DNA of 64,000 bases. Source: Rubrivirga sp046845755 (GTDB lineage: Bacteria; Bacteroidota; Rhodothermia; Rhodothermales; Rubricoccaceae). The notes under the pieces were generated by a model. That model was not told the DNA's origin. It did not search any database and saw only the letters and a list, made by a program, of their open reading frames with translations. Every line of letters begins with the position of its first letter. The first letter of the stretch is position 1. This document shows, in pieces, positions 17,300 to 25,528 of this stretch. The translations under genes were made by a program, and so were the position numbers. Location of the stretch: positions 1,674,001 to 1,738,000 of the forward strand of contig NZ_CP177357.1 in the NCBI RefSeq assembly GCF_046845755.1, given 5' to 3'.

Positions 17300-18595
17300 C
17301 TACGCCTGGCGCTCGCGCACCAGCACGGCAGCCAGCTCGGCGATCGGGACGGGCCGCTGCTCGCCGGCCACGAGATCGCGGAGCTGGGCCACGCCCTCGG
17401 CCAACTCGTCCTCGCCGACGACGACCGCTTGCGCGGCGCCGGAGCGGTCGGCGGCCTTCATCTGGGCCTTCATCGAGCGCCCGCCGAGCGCGAAGTCGAC
17501 CGCCAGCCCCGCCTTGCGCAAGGTTTGCGCGATGCCGAACGTGGCCGCCTCGGCCGCCTCGCCAAGCGCGACCACGAACACGTCGGGCGCCGTCTCCTCG
17601 GGCAGCGCGTAGCTCTGCGCCTCGAGGGCGATAAACAGCCGCTCGATGCCGGCCGCGTACCCGACCGCCGGGACGCGCTTTTTGGAGCCGACGTCTTCCG
17701 CCAACCCGTCGTACCGGCCGCCCGCCGCGAGCGCGCCCTGGGCGCCCAGCGCCCCGTGCTCCAGCTCGAAGACGGTCCGCGTGTAGTAGTCCAGCCCGCG
17801 CACGAGCAGCGGGTCCTCGATGTAGGGCACGCCGAGCCCGTCGAGCAGCGCCTTGACGCGCGCGTAGTGGTCGCCCGCCTCGGCGCCGACGAAGTCGGTC
17901 AGACGCGGCGCGTCCGCGAGCAGGGCCTGCTCGCGCTCGTCCTTGGTGTCCAAGATGCGGAGCGGGTTGGTGTCGAGCCGCTGGCGGCTGGTCTCCGAGA
18001 GGTCGGCGGCGTGCGGCTCGAAGTACTGGCGGAGCGCGTCGCGAAAGGCCGGGCGGTCGGCGGGGTCGCCCAACGTGTTGAGGCGGAGCCGCGTGTCGGC
18101 GATCCCGAAGGCGTCGTAGACCGCGCGCAGGTTGGCGATGGTCTCGGCGTCGGCGCGGGCGTCGTCGGAGCCGATGAGCTCGGTCCCGAACTGGTGGAAC
18201 TGCCGAAAGCGCCCCTTCTGCGGGCGCTCGGCGCGGAAGCACGGCCCGATGTAAAACAACCGCTGCGCGCCGCCGCGCTGCTCGAGGTGATGCTGGAGGT
18301 ACGCCCGCATCACCGGCGCCGTGACCTCGGGTCGGAGCACGTACGTCTCCTTCGTCCGCTCTACGGTGAACATCTCCTTGCTGACGATGTCGGTCGTCGC
18401 CCCGACGCCGCGCGCGACGAGGTCGAGCGGCTCCAGGATCGGCGTGCGGATCTCCTCGAACGCGAACCGGTGCATCACCCCGCGCACGACGCCCTCAACG
18501 TGGCGCCACGCGGCGCTGGCGGGCACGGTGCTCCCGCCGGTGTCGTGGGCGTCGGGGAGGACGTCGAAGGTGCCGCGGATCGTCTGGAAGGCCAT
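17300..18595 (-). CDS. hisS: Histidyl-tRNA synthetase
   Basis: Class II aminoacyl-tRNA synthetase charging tRNA-His. It has 431 residues from the ATG at 18595, where the family start FQTIRGTFDVLPD begins; the frame continues upstream without similarity. Motif 2 is FYIGPCFRAERPQKGRFRQF, the histidine signature is LVRGLDYYTRTVFE, and AAGGRYDGL follows. The C-terminal anticodon-binding domain ends VLVRERQA. Its start lies next to the convergently used PTS-like gene block on the same strand, in the run rluD - PTS - hisS - lgt. Confidence 0.97.
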   Translation of the reverse strand: MAFQTIRGTFDVLPDAHDTGGSTVPASAAWRHVEGVVRGVMHRFAFEEIRTPILEPLDLVARGVGATTDIVSKEMFTVERTKETYVLRPEVTAPVMRAYLQHHLEQRGGAQRLFYIGPCFRAERPQKGRFRQFHQFGTELIGSDDARADAETIANLRAVYDAFGIADTRLRLNTLGDPADRPAFRDALRQYFEPHAADLSETSRQRLDTNPLRILDTKDEREQALLADAPRLTDFVGAEAGDHYARVKALLDGLGVPYIEDPLLVRGLDYYTRTVFELEHGALGAQGALAAGGRYDGLAEDVGSKKRVPAVGYAAGIERLFIALEAQSYALPEETAPDVFVVALGEAAEAATFGIAQTLRKAGLAVDFALGGRSMKAQMKAADRSGAAQAVVVGEDELAEGVAQLRDLVAGEQRPVPIAELAAVLVRERQA

Positions 18596-18668
18596 CGTGC
18601 CGGTGCGAGAGGAGGCCGAAAGGTGCCCACGGCCCTGCGCCCTCAGGGCGTGCACTCTGCGAAATCCC

Positions 18669-19127
18669 CTACTCGGCGGCCAGCAGCACTGCCAGCAGCG
18701 CCTCGGCCGTGTCCGCGTCCGCCATCTCGCGTCGCACGTGGGCCCGGCTGAGCACGCGCGAGACGTGCGCCATCAGCCGCACGTGGCCCGTGCGGGCCGC
18801 TTCCGGCCCGGCGAACAGCACGATCAGGCGAACGGGCTCGCCGTCGATGGCGTCCCAGGCCACGGGCTCGGCCAGGGTGCACACCGCCATCACGGTCTCG
18901 GTGACCGCCGTCGTCCGCGCGTGGGGCAACGCGAGCCCGCCGCCGACGCCGGTCGACAGCAACGCCTCGCGGGCCGCCACATCGGCCGCCAGCCGGTCCG
19001 GATCGGCGACGCCGGGCTGGCAGGTGACGAGCGCCAACACGGCGTCGAGCGCCTCGGCCTTCGAGGAGGCCGGGACGCCGACGCCGACGCGGTCGGAGCG
19101 GAGGAGCTGGGCGAGCAGGGCGGGCAC
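18669..19127 (-). CDS. PTS EIIA type-2 domain protein (fructose/nitrogen type)
   Basis: A stand-alone 152-residue phosphoryl-carrier domain of the PTS EIIA mannitol/fructose/Ntr fold. The active-site His69 is in GGGLALPHARTTAV, preceded by AAREALLSTGVGGG and followed by VRLIVLFAGPEAARTGHVRL, all typical. The start is GTG. No EIIB, EIIC, EI or HPr gene is in the window, so a sugar-transport role is unsupported and a regulatory (PtsN-like) role is more likely. It sits between rluD and hisS on the same strand. Confidence 0.85.
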   Translation of the reverse strand: MPALLAQLLRSDRVGVGVPASSKAEALDAVLALVTCQPGVADPDRLAADVAAREALLSTGVGGGLALPHARTTAVTETVMAVCTLAEPVAWDAIDGEPVRLIVLFAGPEAARTGHVRLMAHVSRVLSRAHVRREMADADTAEALLAVLLAAE

Positions 19128-19152
19128 CGGGAGACGAGCGACGGGACAGAGC

Positions 19153-19160
19153 CGAAGGTA
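19153..19160 (-). promoter_or_regulatory. TACCTTCG promoter box for the PTS EIIA-like gene
   Basis: Minus-strand TACCTTCG lies 25 bases before the GTG start of the EIIA-like gene, in the gap after rluD. It belongs to the recurring TAnnTT box set. Confidence 0.45.
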
Positions 19161-19201
19161 GCCGTGCGGACCGACGGCCCCGGCGTTCCCTCGTCGGCGG
19201 G

Positions 19202-20287
19202 CTAGGCCTGCCCCGCGCCCTCGACGCGGCGCAGTCGGTCGACCACGTGCTGCATGTCGTCGGGCAGGGGCGCCTCGAACGACAGGTGCTCCCCCGTCGT
19301 CGGGTGCACGAAGCCCAACGTCGCCGCGTGCAGGGCCTGGCGGGGGCCGAGGGCGTTGAACAGGTTGCGCATGAACGCCTTGCGCGAGCCCTCGGCCGAG
19401 CCGTAGACGATGCTGTCGCCGCCGTACGTGGTGTCGCCGAAGACCGGGTGGCCGACCGACTTCGCGTGCACGCGGATCTGGTGGGTCCGGCCCGTCTCCA
19501 GCTGGAACCGGACGAGGGACGTGAACCCGAACCGCTCGACGGGCTCGTACGTCGTCGCCGCCCACTTTCCCTCGCCCTCCGGCCGGACCGAGATCTTTTT
19601 GCGGTCGCGGGGGCTCCGGCCGAGCCACCCCTCGACGCGGCCCGCCTCCTCGACGTCGCCCCACACGAGCGCGAGGTATTGGCGCGAAATCGTGCGATTC
19701 GCGAACTGGTCGCCGAGGTGCGCGGCCGCCACGTCCGTTTTGGCGACCACCATCAGGCCCGTCGTGTCCTTGTCAAGGCGGTGCACCAAGCCTGGCCGGA
19801 CCGTCGGATCGCCCTCGTAGCGCGGCCCGGCCGCGGCGACCGCCAGCCCGATGTCGTCGTCGTCCGCGTCCTCGATCTCGTCGCCCGCGAGCGGCCCCGC
19901 GCCGACGTGTTGCAAAAGCGCGTTGATGAGCGTCCCCGAGCGGTGGCCGTACGCGGGGTGGACCACCATCCCGGCGGGCTTGACGACGACGAGCAGCGTG
20001 TCGTCCTCGTAGACCACGTCGAGCGGGATGTCCTCGGGCTCGATCTCGATCGGCGGCGGGCGCATCACGCGGCACACGACGGTGTCGCCGGGCTGGAGCT
20101 GCGTCGAGACCTTGGTGATCGTCTTGCCATTGAGGTCGACGCGGCCCTCCTTGATGGCGCGCTGCACCTTCGAGCGCGTCGCGTTCGCCGTTTTCTCGGT
20201 GAGGTAGAGGTCGACCCGGATGGGCGACTGGCCAGGCGGGACGTCGAGCGTGAGCACGACCTCGATCTTGTCGGGTTCGGTACTCAT
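19202..20287 (-). CDS. rluD: RluD-family 23S rRNA pseudouridine synthase
   Basis: RluA/RluD-type pseudouridine synthase of 361 residues. An N-terminal S4 domain (about 20-80, SKVQRAIKEGRVDLNGKTIT) precedes the catalytic domain, with Asp172 in PGLVHRLDKDTTGLMVVAK. The distal motif GRTHQIRVHAKSVGHPVFGD is intact. An acidic insert (DEIEDADDDDIG) after the first catalytic strand is unusual but small. The start ATG overlaps the stop of the upstream aminotransferase gene (ATGA). Modification of 23S helix 69 is the family norm; the exact sites are inferred. Confidence 0.93.
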   Translation of the reverse strand: MSTEPDKIEVVLTLDVPPGQSPIRVDLYLTEKTANATRSKVQRAIKEGRVDLNGKTITKVSTQLQPGDTVVCRVMRPPPIEIEPEDIPLDVVYEDDTLLVVVKPAGMVVHPAYGHRSGTLINALLQHVGAGPLAGDEIEDADDDDIGLAVAAAGPRYEGDPTVRPGLVHRLDKDTTGLMVVAKTDVAAAHLGDQFANRTISRQYLALVWGDVEEAGRVEGWLGRSPRDRKKISVRPEGEGKWAATTYEPVERFGFTSLVRFQLETGRTHQIRVHAKSVGHPVFGDTTYGGDSIVYGSAEGSRKAFMRNLFNALGPRQALHAATLGFVHPTTGEHLSFEAPLPDDMQHVVDRLRRVEGAGQA

Positions 20288-21423
20288 GCAATCTGGGGGG
20301 TGAAGGCGGCGACGGTGTCGAGGGCGCGGTCGATGGCCTCGGGGCGCGTCTGGGCGTGGACGGCGAACCGGAGCTTGCGGTCGCGGAGCGAGGCGAAGAT
20401 GCCGGACGCGGCGAGATGGGCGTGGAGTGGCACTGGATCGTCCGCGTGCACGGTCACGATCCCGGAGGCCGGTGTGCCGAGCGGGCCGTAGCGGCGGAAG
20501 CCGAGCGCGTCGAGGCCGCTGGCGAGTCGGGCGGCGTTGGCGAGTACGGCGCGCTCCAGTTCGTCCAGCCCGAGCGCCAGCATCGCGCCGAGCGCGGCGT
20601 CGAGGGCGTAGAGCGCGGCGGTCGGAAACGTGCCGAGGTGGAACCGGCTGGCGTCCGGGTGGAGGTCGAGCGAGACGGCCTCGAAGTCGTCCCAGTCCAC
20701 GGGCCCGTTGAGCCAGCCGCGCGCCGGGACGAGCCGGTCGCGCAAGCGGTCGGACACGACGGCCAGCCCAGCGCCCTGCAGCGAGCCGAGCCACTTGTGG
20801 CCGCCGAACGTGACGAGGTCCGCCAGCCCGGCGTCGACGCGGACTGCGCCGGCGGCCTGAATGGCGTCGACGACGAACAGAACGTCGTGCTGGCGGCAGA
20901 CCTCGGCGATGGCGGCGAGGTCGCAGCGGAAGCCGGACAGGAACTGTACGGCCGAGACGGCGACGACGCGCGTCTCGGGCCGGATCGCGGCGGCCACGTC
21001 GTCGGGCATGAACGTGCCCTCGCGATGGTCGATCGCGTCGACCTCGACGCCGCGGTGCGCCAGCCCGAGCCACGGGAGCCGGTTGGCGGGGAACTCGCAG
21101 CTCGGCACGGCGACGCGGTCGCCCGGGCGCCAGTCGAGCCCCTGGACCACCAGGTTGAGCCCGGCCGACGTGTTGGGCACGATGCACACCTGCTCCCGCG
21201 TCGCGTTCACCAGCGCCCCGCCGCGTTCGCGGGCGCGGTCCGCGCGCTCCAGGTCGGCCGGGTAGTCGTTCGGCGCCAGCCCTGGGGTCTGGCCCGCCCG
21301 CTTGGCGACGTAGCCGGATACGGCATCCGCGACATGCTGGCCGAGAACGCCGATGGCGGCGTGGTCGAGGTAGACGCCGGCGGCCGGGGCGTCGAAGAGG
21401 GCGCGGTAGGCGTCGAGGGTCAC
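20284..21423 (-). CDS. Class V PLP-dependent aminotransferase (isopenicillin epimerase/cysteine desulfurase-like)
   Basis: A 379-residue fold-type I PLP enzyme. The PLP lysine is Lys210 in VTFGGHKWLGSLQGAG, preceded by the co-factor Asp in DVLFVVDAIQAAGAV. The opening GVYLDHAAIGVLGQHVADAV is typical of class V. No desulfurase Cys loop is evident near the C-terminus, so desulfurase activity is doubtful, and the real substrate is unknown. The start is GTG at 21423. It is translationally coupled to rluD by an ATGA overlap and divergent from the hybrid kinase at 21558. Confidence 0.88.
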   Translation of the reverse strand: MTLDAYRALFDAPAAGVYLDHAAIGVLGQHVADAVSGYVAKRAGQTPGLAPNDYPADLERADRARERGGALVNATREQVCIVPNTSAGLNLVVQGLDWRPGDRVAVPSCEFPANRLPWLGLAHRGVEVDAIDHREGTFMPDDVAAAIRPETRVVAVSAVQFLSGFRCDLAAIAEVCRQHDVLFVVDAIQAAGAVRVDAGLADLVTFGGHKWLGSLQGAGLAVVSDRLRDRLVPARGWLNGPVDWDDFEAVSLDLHPDASRFHLGTFPTAALYALDAALGAMLALGLDELERAVLANAARLASGLDALGFRRYGPLGTPASGIVTVHADDPVPLHAHLAASGIFASLRDRKLRFAVHAQTRPEAIDRALDTVAAFTPQIA

Positions 21424-21447
21424 TGCGGGGGGCGAATGGCGGGAGCG

Positions 21448-21455
21448 GCAAGGTG
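21448..21455 (-). promoter_or_regulatory. CACCTTGC promoter-box variant for the class V aminotransferase-rluD operon
   Basis: Minus-strand CACCTTGC lies 24 bases before the GTG at 21423. It differs from the TACCTTGC form only in the first base. Position and spacing fit the box set, but the T-to-C change makes it a weak case. Confidence 0.3.
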
Positions 21456-21546
21456 CCTTCGGGTGGGAGCGGGCGCCAGCCCGGGCCCGCCGAGATCGGC
21501 GGAATTTGGCCCGGCCTGTGGCCCCTCTTCGCTCCCTGTCTCACGC

Positions 21547-21554
21547 TAGCTTCA
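21547..21554 (+). promoter_or_regulatory. TAGCTTCA box directly before the hybrid kinase start
   Basis: TAGCTTCA ends three bases before the ATG at 21558. If it is a -10-type element, the transcript would be leaderless or start within the first codons. Confidence 0.35.
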
Positions 21555-21557
21555 CGC

Positions 21558-23012
21558 ATGGCCGTCCCGTCCCCCCTCCCCCTCGCCACGCCCGAGATCC
21601 TGACGGCGCTCGTGTCGCCCTCGGGCGAGCGGCTCGACTGCAACGAGGCCTGGCGCGAGGTCTTCGGCGACGACGGCGTCTGGGGCAAGCTGCCCGTCGA
21701 GGACGCCCGCTTCGCGCAGGAGTACGCCGTCGACGCCGCGCGGGGCTCGACCGTCACACACCAGGTCTTTTTGCTCGACGGCGACGACGGGCCGACGCCG
21801 GTGCTCCTCCACTTCCACCCCATCCGCCTCCCGCATCTCGACTCGGGCCACTACCCGATCTCCGTCTTGGGCGAGGTGCTCCGCGAGCCCGCGTCGTGGG
21901 CCGCCGAGCAGACGCGGCGGCGGCGGATGGAGATGCTGGGCCGAATGGCGATGGGCATCGCCCACGACTTCAACAACCTGCTGACGTCCGTCCTGGGCCA
22001 CGCCGAACTCCTCCGTTCCGACCTCGCGCGCCTCGGCGCCGACGCCGGCTCGCGCGACCACCTCGTCTCGCTGGAGCGCGCCGCGAACGACGGCGCGGCG
22101 CTCGTGCGCAAGATCCAGCAGTACATCCGCAACGAGAAGCAGGAGCGCGCCGAGCCCGTCGCGCTCCACGAGATCGCCGAGGAGGTCCTGACGCTGACCC
22201 GGCCGTACTGGCACAACGAGCCGCGCCGCCGGGGCATCGCGATCGAGGTGGAGACCGACCTCCGCCCCGTCCCCACGATTCCCGGCGCGCCGACCGAGCT
22301 CCGCGAGGTGCTGGTGAACCTCGTCCTTAACGCCGTCCAGGCCATGCCGGCCGGCGGGACGCTGACGCTCGCGACCGAGCGCGCCGACGGCACGGCCGTC
22401 GTGTCCGTCGGCGACACGGGCGTCGGGATGCCGGACAGCGTGCGGCGGCGCATCTTCGAGCCCCTGTTCACGACGAAGGGCTCGGGCGGGACGGGCATGG
22501 GGCTGACGATGAGCCAGGGCATCGTCCAGGAGCACAACGGGCGGATCGAGGTCGAGAGCGCGCCCGGGCGCGGGACGCTCTTCCGGCTCGTCTTCCCCTT
22601 TACCGCCCACGAGCCCGCGCCGGAGGCCGCCCCCGAGGCCGCGCCGCAAGCGACGGGCGCCGGGCTCCGGCTCCTCGTCGTCGACGACGAGCCGATGGTG
22701 CGGACCGTCACGGCCAAGCTGCTCCGTCTGCGGGGCCACACGGTCCGCGAGGCCGACGGCGGCCCCTCGGCGCTGAAGGAGCTGGCGGCCGACGCCGACC
22801 TCGACGCCGTCGTGACGGACCTGTCGATGCCCGACATGAGCGGCCGCGAGCTGGCCGCGGCGATCCGCCACCGGCACCCCGGCTTGCCGGTTTTGCTCTT
22901 GACCGGCGACACCGACGCCGAGGCCGACGGCGCAGATGTGGCGGCGGTCGTTAAGAAGCCGTTCCAGCTCGACGCGCTCGACGCGGCCGTGCGGGCATTG
23001 GGGCAGGAATGA
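21558..23012 (+). CDS. Orphan hybrid sensor histidine kinase/response regulator
   Basis: A 484-residue cytoplasmic hybrid kinase with no membrane segment. A short PAS-like N-terminal domain (about 1-110) precedes the HisKA domain with His136 in MGIAHDFNNLLTSVLGHAEL. The HATPase domain carries NLVLNAVQAMP, DTGVGMP and GTGMGLTMSQGIVQEHNGRI. An alanine/proline linker then leads to a C-terminal receiver with Asp421 in AVVTDLSMPDMSG. The HDFNN box places it in the NtrB-like HPK4 group that often phosphorylates its own receiver. No separate regulator gene is adjacent, so the output partner is unknown. Confidence 0.92.
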   Translation: MAVPSPLPLATPEILTALVSPSGERLDCNEAWREVFGDDGVWGKLPVEDARFAQEYAVDAARGSTVTHQVFLLDGDDGPTPVLLHFHPIRLPHLDSGHYPISVLGEVLREPASWAAEQTRRRRMEMLGRMAMGIAHDFNNLLTSVLGHAELLRSDLARLGADAGSRDHLVSLERAANDGAALVRKIQQYIRNEKQERAEPVALHEIAEEVLTLTRPYWHNEPRRRGIAIEVETDLRPVPTIPGAPTELREVLVNLVLNAVQAMPAGGTLTLATERADGTAVVSVGDTGVGMPDSVRRRIFEPLFTTKGSGGTGMGLTMSQGIVQEHNGRIEVESAPGRGTLFRLVFPFTAHEPAPEAAPEAAPQATGAGLRLLVVDDEPMVRTVTAKLLRLRGHTVREADGGPSALKELAADADLDAVVTDLSMPDMSGRELAAAIRHRHPGLPVLLLTGDTDAEADGADVAAVVKKPFQLDALDAAVRALGQE

Positions 23013-23040
23013 CGGGACGAATGAGACTGGTCGGCGGATC

Positions 23041-23049
23041 TAACCTTCC
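23041..23049 (+). promoter_or_regulatory. TAACCTTCC promoter box for the T9SS cargo gene
   Basis: TAACCTTCC ends 22 bases before the ATG at 23072. It matches the recurring box but with one extra base between TA and TT. Confidence 0.35.
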
Positions 23050-23071
23050 GCTCCATCCTCCAGCCACACGA

Positions 23072-24493
23072 ATGCGAGCCCTGGCCCTCACACTCGTCCT
23101 CGCCGCCCCCTTTGCGGCAGCCCAGACCTTTCAGTCGTCACCGATCGACCTCACGGCGGGCGGCGCGCTCGATCCGGAGATCGCGTGCGCGGCGACCGCC
23201 AGCAACATCGACGGGCCCGTCCTCTTCTGGTTCGACCGGGGGACGCAGACCCTGTACCTCGCGCGGACCGACTCCGGCACGCCGGTCACCTTCGAGTTCG
23301 TCGATGCCGCGACGCTCGACGCCGAGACGGGGGTCGACGTGGAGGACTGCCAGGCGGCGGCGTTCGACGAGAACGGCGAGGTGCTTTACGTCGCCCTGAC
23401 TGCCGCGGACCAGGACTTTGTGCTGGCGCTTCCGTTTACGGAGACAGGCGTGGACTACGAACTCATCACCGACCCGGCGACCGGCGCGGGCGACGGGATC
23501 GTCGGACTGGCGCCGGTCGAGGGGCAGCTCTACGTGGCCGTCCGGTCCGACCGGAACAACCCGCCTGCTGGCGGGGCCTTGCCACTGGCGGACGGGTTTT
23601 ACCGATTCGACGCGCGCGGCGAGGGACAGACGGCAACCCTGCTCGCGGCCGACGCCGACCTTAGCCTCCGTGGCCTCACCGCGACGGCGACCGAGAACGC
23701 GCCGCAGCCCGGCCTGTTCGCCCTACTCGCGATCTCGGACGGCGACGGGACGCCTCCGCTGCAAGACGTCGTCGTCGCACTCACCGACCCGACCGGATCG
23801 CCCGGGATCGGTGTGTTCGCGAACCCCTACGTCGGCACGGTCGCCGACGGCTCGGTTTTGCCCGCCTCGTGTGCGGCGGGCGGGCTCGTGGACGTCGTCT
23901 CGGCCGTCGAGGCCGTGAGCAAGGGCCCGGGCAGCGTCTCGCGCACCGAGGGCATCTTCGTGGTCGCGGAGTGCACCGACGGCGTCGTGATCGTGCGGTA
24001 CGAGCCGGGTGAGCTTGGGGAGATCTCGGCGACCGAGGCCACGATCCTCGACGACCTCGGGCGGACGTCGCCTGGGATCACCCCGACCGGCACATCCACC
24101 CTCCTCTACTCGAACAACGTCGACGACGACCTCGACACGCTCGTGTTCATCGGGAGCAGCGAGGACGGCGGGGCCGACGAGGTTCTCATCGCGACCGGCG
24201 CGTTCGTGACCCCGCTGGAGGCGGACCCGGACGCCGGCCTCCACCTTGCCGTCGGGCCCAACCCCGCCGGCTCCCGGCTGACGGTGACAGCGAGCGCGTC
24301 CGGAGCGTCCGAGGCCGAGGTCGTCCTCCTCGACGTGCTCGGCCGGCGCGTGGCCGACCTGTACCAGGGTCCCCTCTCACCGAGCGGCCGGGCGCTCACG
24401 CTCGACACGGCCGCGTTCGCGCCGGGGATCTACGTCCTCCACCTCCGGACCCCCGACGGCGTCCTCACCCGGACCGTCACGCTCGCGCACTAG
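23072..24493 (+). CDS. Secreted beta-propeller-like protein with T9SS C-terminal sorting domain
   Basis: A 473-residue exported protein of unknown function. The ATG at 23072 gives a signal peptide (RALALTLVLAAPFAAAQ). The central region repeats a strand pattern such as GPVLFWFDRGTQTLYLARTD and AAAFDENGEVLYVALTAAD, suggesting a beta-propeller resembling phytase-like or esterase-like folds, although no catalytic set is evident. The last about 80 residues form a type A sorting domain (VGPNPAGSRLTV; LLDVLGRRVADLYQG; APGIYVLHLRT), which directs outer-membrane export through the type IX system and cell-surface attachment. Its stop shares the palindrome CTAG with the convergent MtfA-like gene. Confidence 0.85.
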   Translation: MRALALTLVLAAPFAAAQTFQSSPIDLTAGGALDPEIACAATASNIDGPVLFWFDRGTQTLYLARTDSGTPVTFEFVDAATLDAETGVDVEDCQAAAFDENGEVLYVALTAADQDFVLALPFTETGVDYELITDPATGAGDGIVGLAPVEGQLYVAVRSDRNNPPAGGALPLADGFYRFDARGEGQTATLLAADADLSLRGLTATATENAPQPGLFALLAISDGDGTPPLQDVVVALTDPTGSPGIGVFANPYVGTVADGSVLPASCAAGGLVDVVSAVEAVSKGPGSVSRTEGIFVVAECTDGVVIVRYEPGELGEISATEATILDDLGRTSPGITPTGTSTLLYSNNVDDDLDTLVFIGSSEDGGADEVLIATGAFVTPLEADPDAGLHLAVGPNPAGSRLTVTASASGASEAEVVLLDVLGRRVADLYQGPLSPSGRALTLDTAAFAPGIYVLHLRTPDGVLTRTVTLAH

Positions 24494-25404
24494 CCGCGCC
24501 AGCGCCGCGCGGCCCAGCTGGCGCCGTGCTCGACCTCGCCCTCGTCGGGCGGCGTGTAGCCGTAGAAGGCGACGAGCGCCTCGAACAGCTCGTCGTGGTG
24601 GTTCCGCAAGCGGGCGGGCCGCTCGAAAAACTGCTCGGTCGCCACGGCGAACAGCTCGGCGGGCGCGCTCCCGGCGTACGACCGCAGGATCCCGTCGCCG
24701 CGCTGCGCCCGGCGCATCTCGCGGCGGACGAGGTCCGACCACGCGTCGGCGGAGCGGGCGTCTAAAAAGTGGGGCACGCCGTCAGCCTCCCAGCCCTCGA
24801 AGTCGAACACGTGCGCGAGTTCGTGGAGCACGACGTTGCTCCCGTCGTCGCGCGCCCACCCGCGCTCGACGGCCCGCGTGGACAGCACGATCGGGCCCTG
24901 GGAGTGGACCATCCCGTCGAACACGCCGTCCTCCTCGTCGCCGTACGCCTCGTCGAAGGTGTCGGGCACGAACAGGACCGTCCGCTCGGTCGGCAGCTCC
25001 CAGTCGGGGTGGCCGTGGAGCAGGACGGCGGCGCCAGCGGCGACCGCGAGCCGGAGCGCGTCGGTCGCCTCGGCGCCCCCCGCGCCCTCGAACTGGAGGC
25101 CCTCCAGCGCGAACGCCACGTCGCGCTCGAACCGCTGGCGGTCCGGCACGGCGGCGGCGGCGTAGACCGAGACGTTCTCCGCCAGCCACGCCTTCGACGA
25201 CGCGGGCAGCGGGCGTCCAGCGACGGCCAGGCGGCGGAGCGGCTTGCGCAGCGCGGCGCCCAGCACGACGAGCCACACCGCCAGCCCGACGAGCGCGCCC
25301 GACACGGCGCCCGCCCCGCGCGCGACGGCCAGGCCGACGATCATCGCCACCACGGCGCCGCCCAGGGCAGGGGTCACGAGATCAGAGGGCCGGAGTGCGC
25401 GCAT
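24490..25404 (-). CDS. MtfA-type zinc metallopeptidase (M90) with N-terminal membrane segments
   Basis: A 304-residue protein of the MtfA/M90 family, named for the E. coli protein that binds the Mlc repressor. The zinc motif HELAH has His194, Glu195 and His198 (VVLHELAHVFDFEG), and the third-ligand region is SAPAELFAVATEQFFE. Two hydrophobic segments at the N-terminus (LGGAVVAMIVGLAVARGAGAV and ALVGLAVWLVVLGAAL) would anchor it in the membrane, unlike soluble E. coli MtfA. It is convergent with the T9SS cargo gene (shared CTAG) and divergent from lon. Confidence 0.88.
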   Translation of the reverse strand: MRALRPSDLVTPALGGAVVAMIVGLAVARGAGAVSGALVGLAVWLVVLGAALRKPLRRLAVAGRPLPASSKAWLAENVSVYAAAAVPDRQRFERDVAFALEGLQFEGAGGAEATDALRLAVAAGAAVLLHGHPDWELPTERTVLFVPDTFDEAYGDEEDGVFDGMVHSQGPIVLSTRAVERGWARDDGSNVVLHELAHVFDFEGWEADGVPHFLDARSADAWSDLVRREMRRAQRGDGILRSYAGSAPAELFAVATEQFFERPARLRNHHDELFEALVAFYGYTPPDEGEVEHGASWAARRWRG

Positions 25405-25489
25405 GGGGAGCCGGAACGGGACGGGAGTCTACGGGTGCGCGCCGACCGGCCGATGCCCCGCGACCGCAGACCGCCCCGGATCGCGGTGC

Positions 25490-25497
25490 GACCTTTG
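25490..25497 (+). promoter_or_regulatory. GACCTTTG promoter-box variant upstream of lon
   Basis: GACCTTTG ends 31 bases before the lon ATG. It keeps the TTTG end of the Bacteroidota consensus but not the first T. It is the weakest member of the set. Confidence 0.25.
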
Positions 25498-25528
25498 GCG
25501 TCCCACCCTGCCCGCTCCCTCCGATCGA

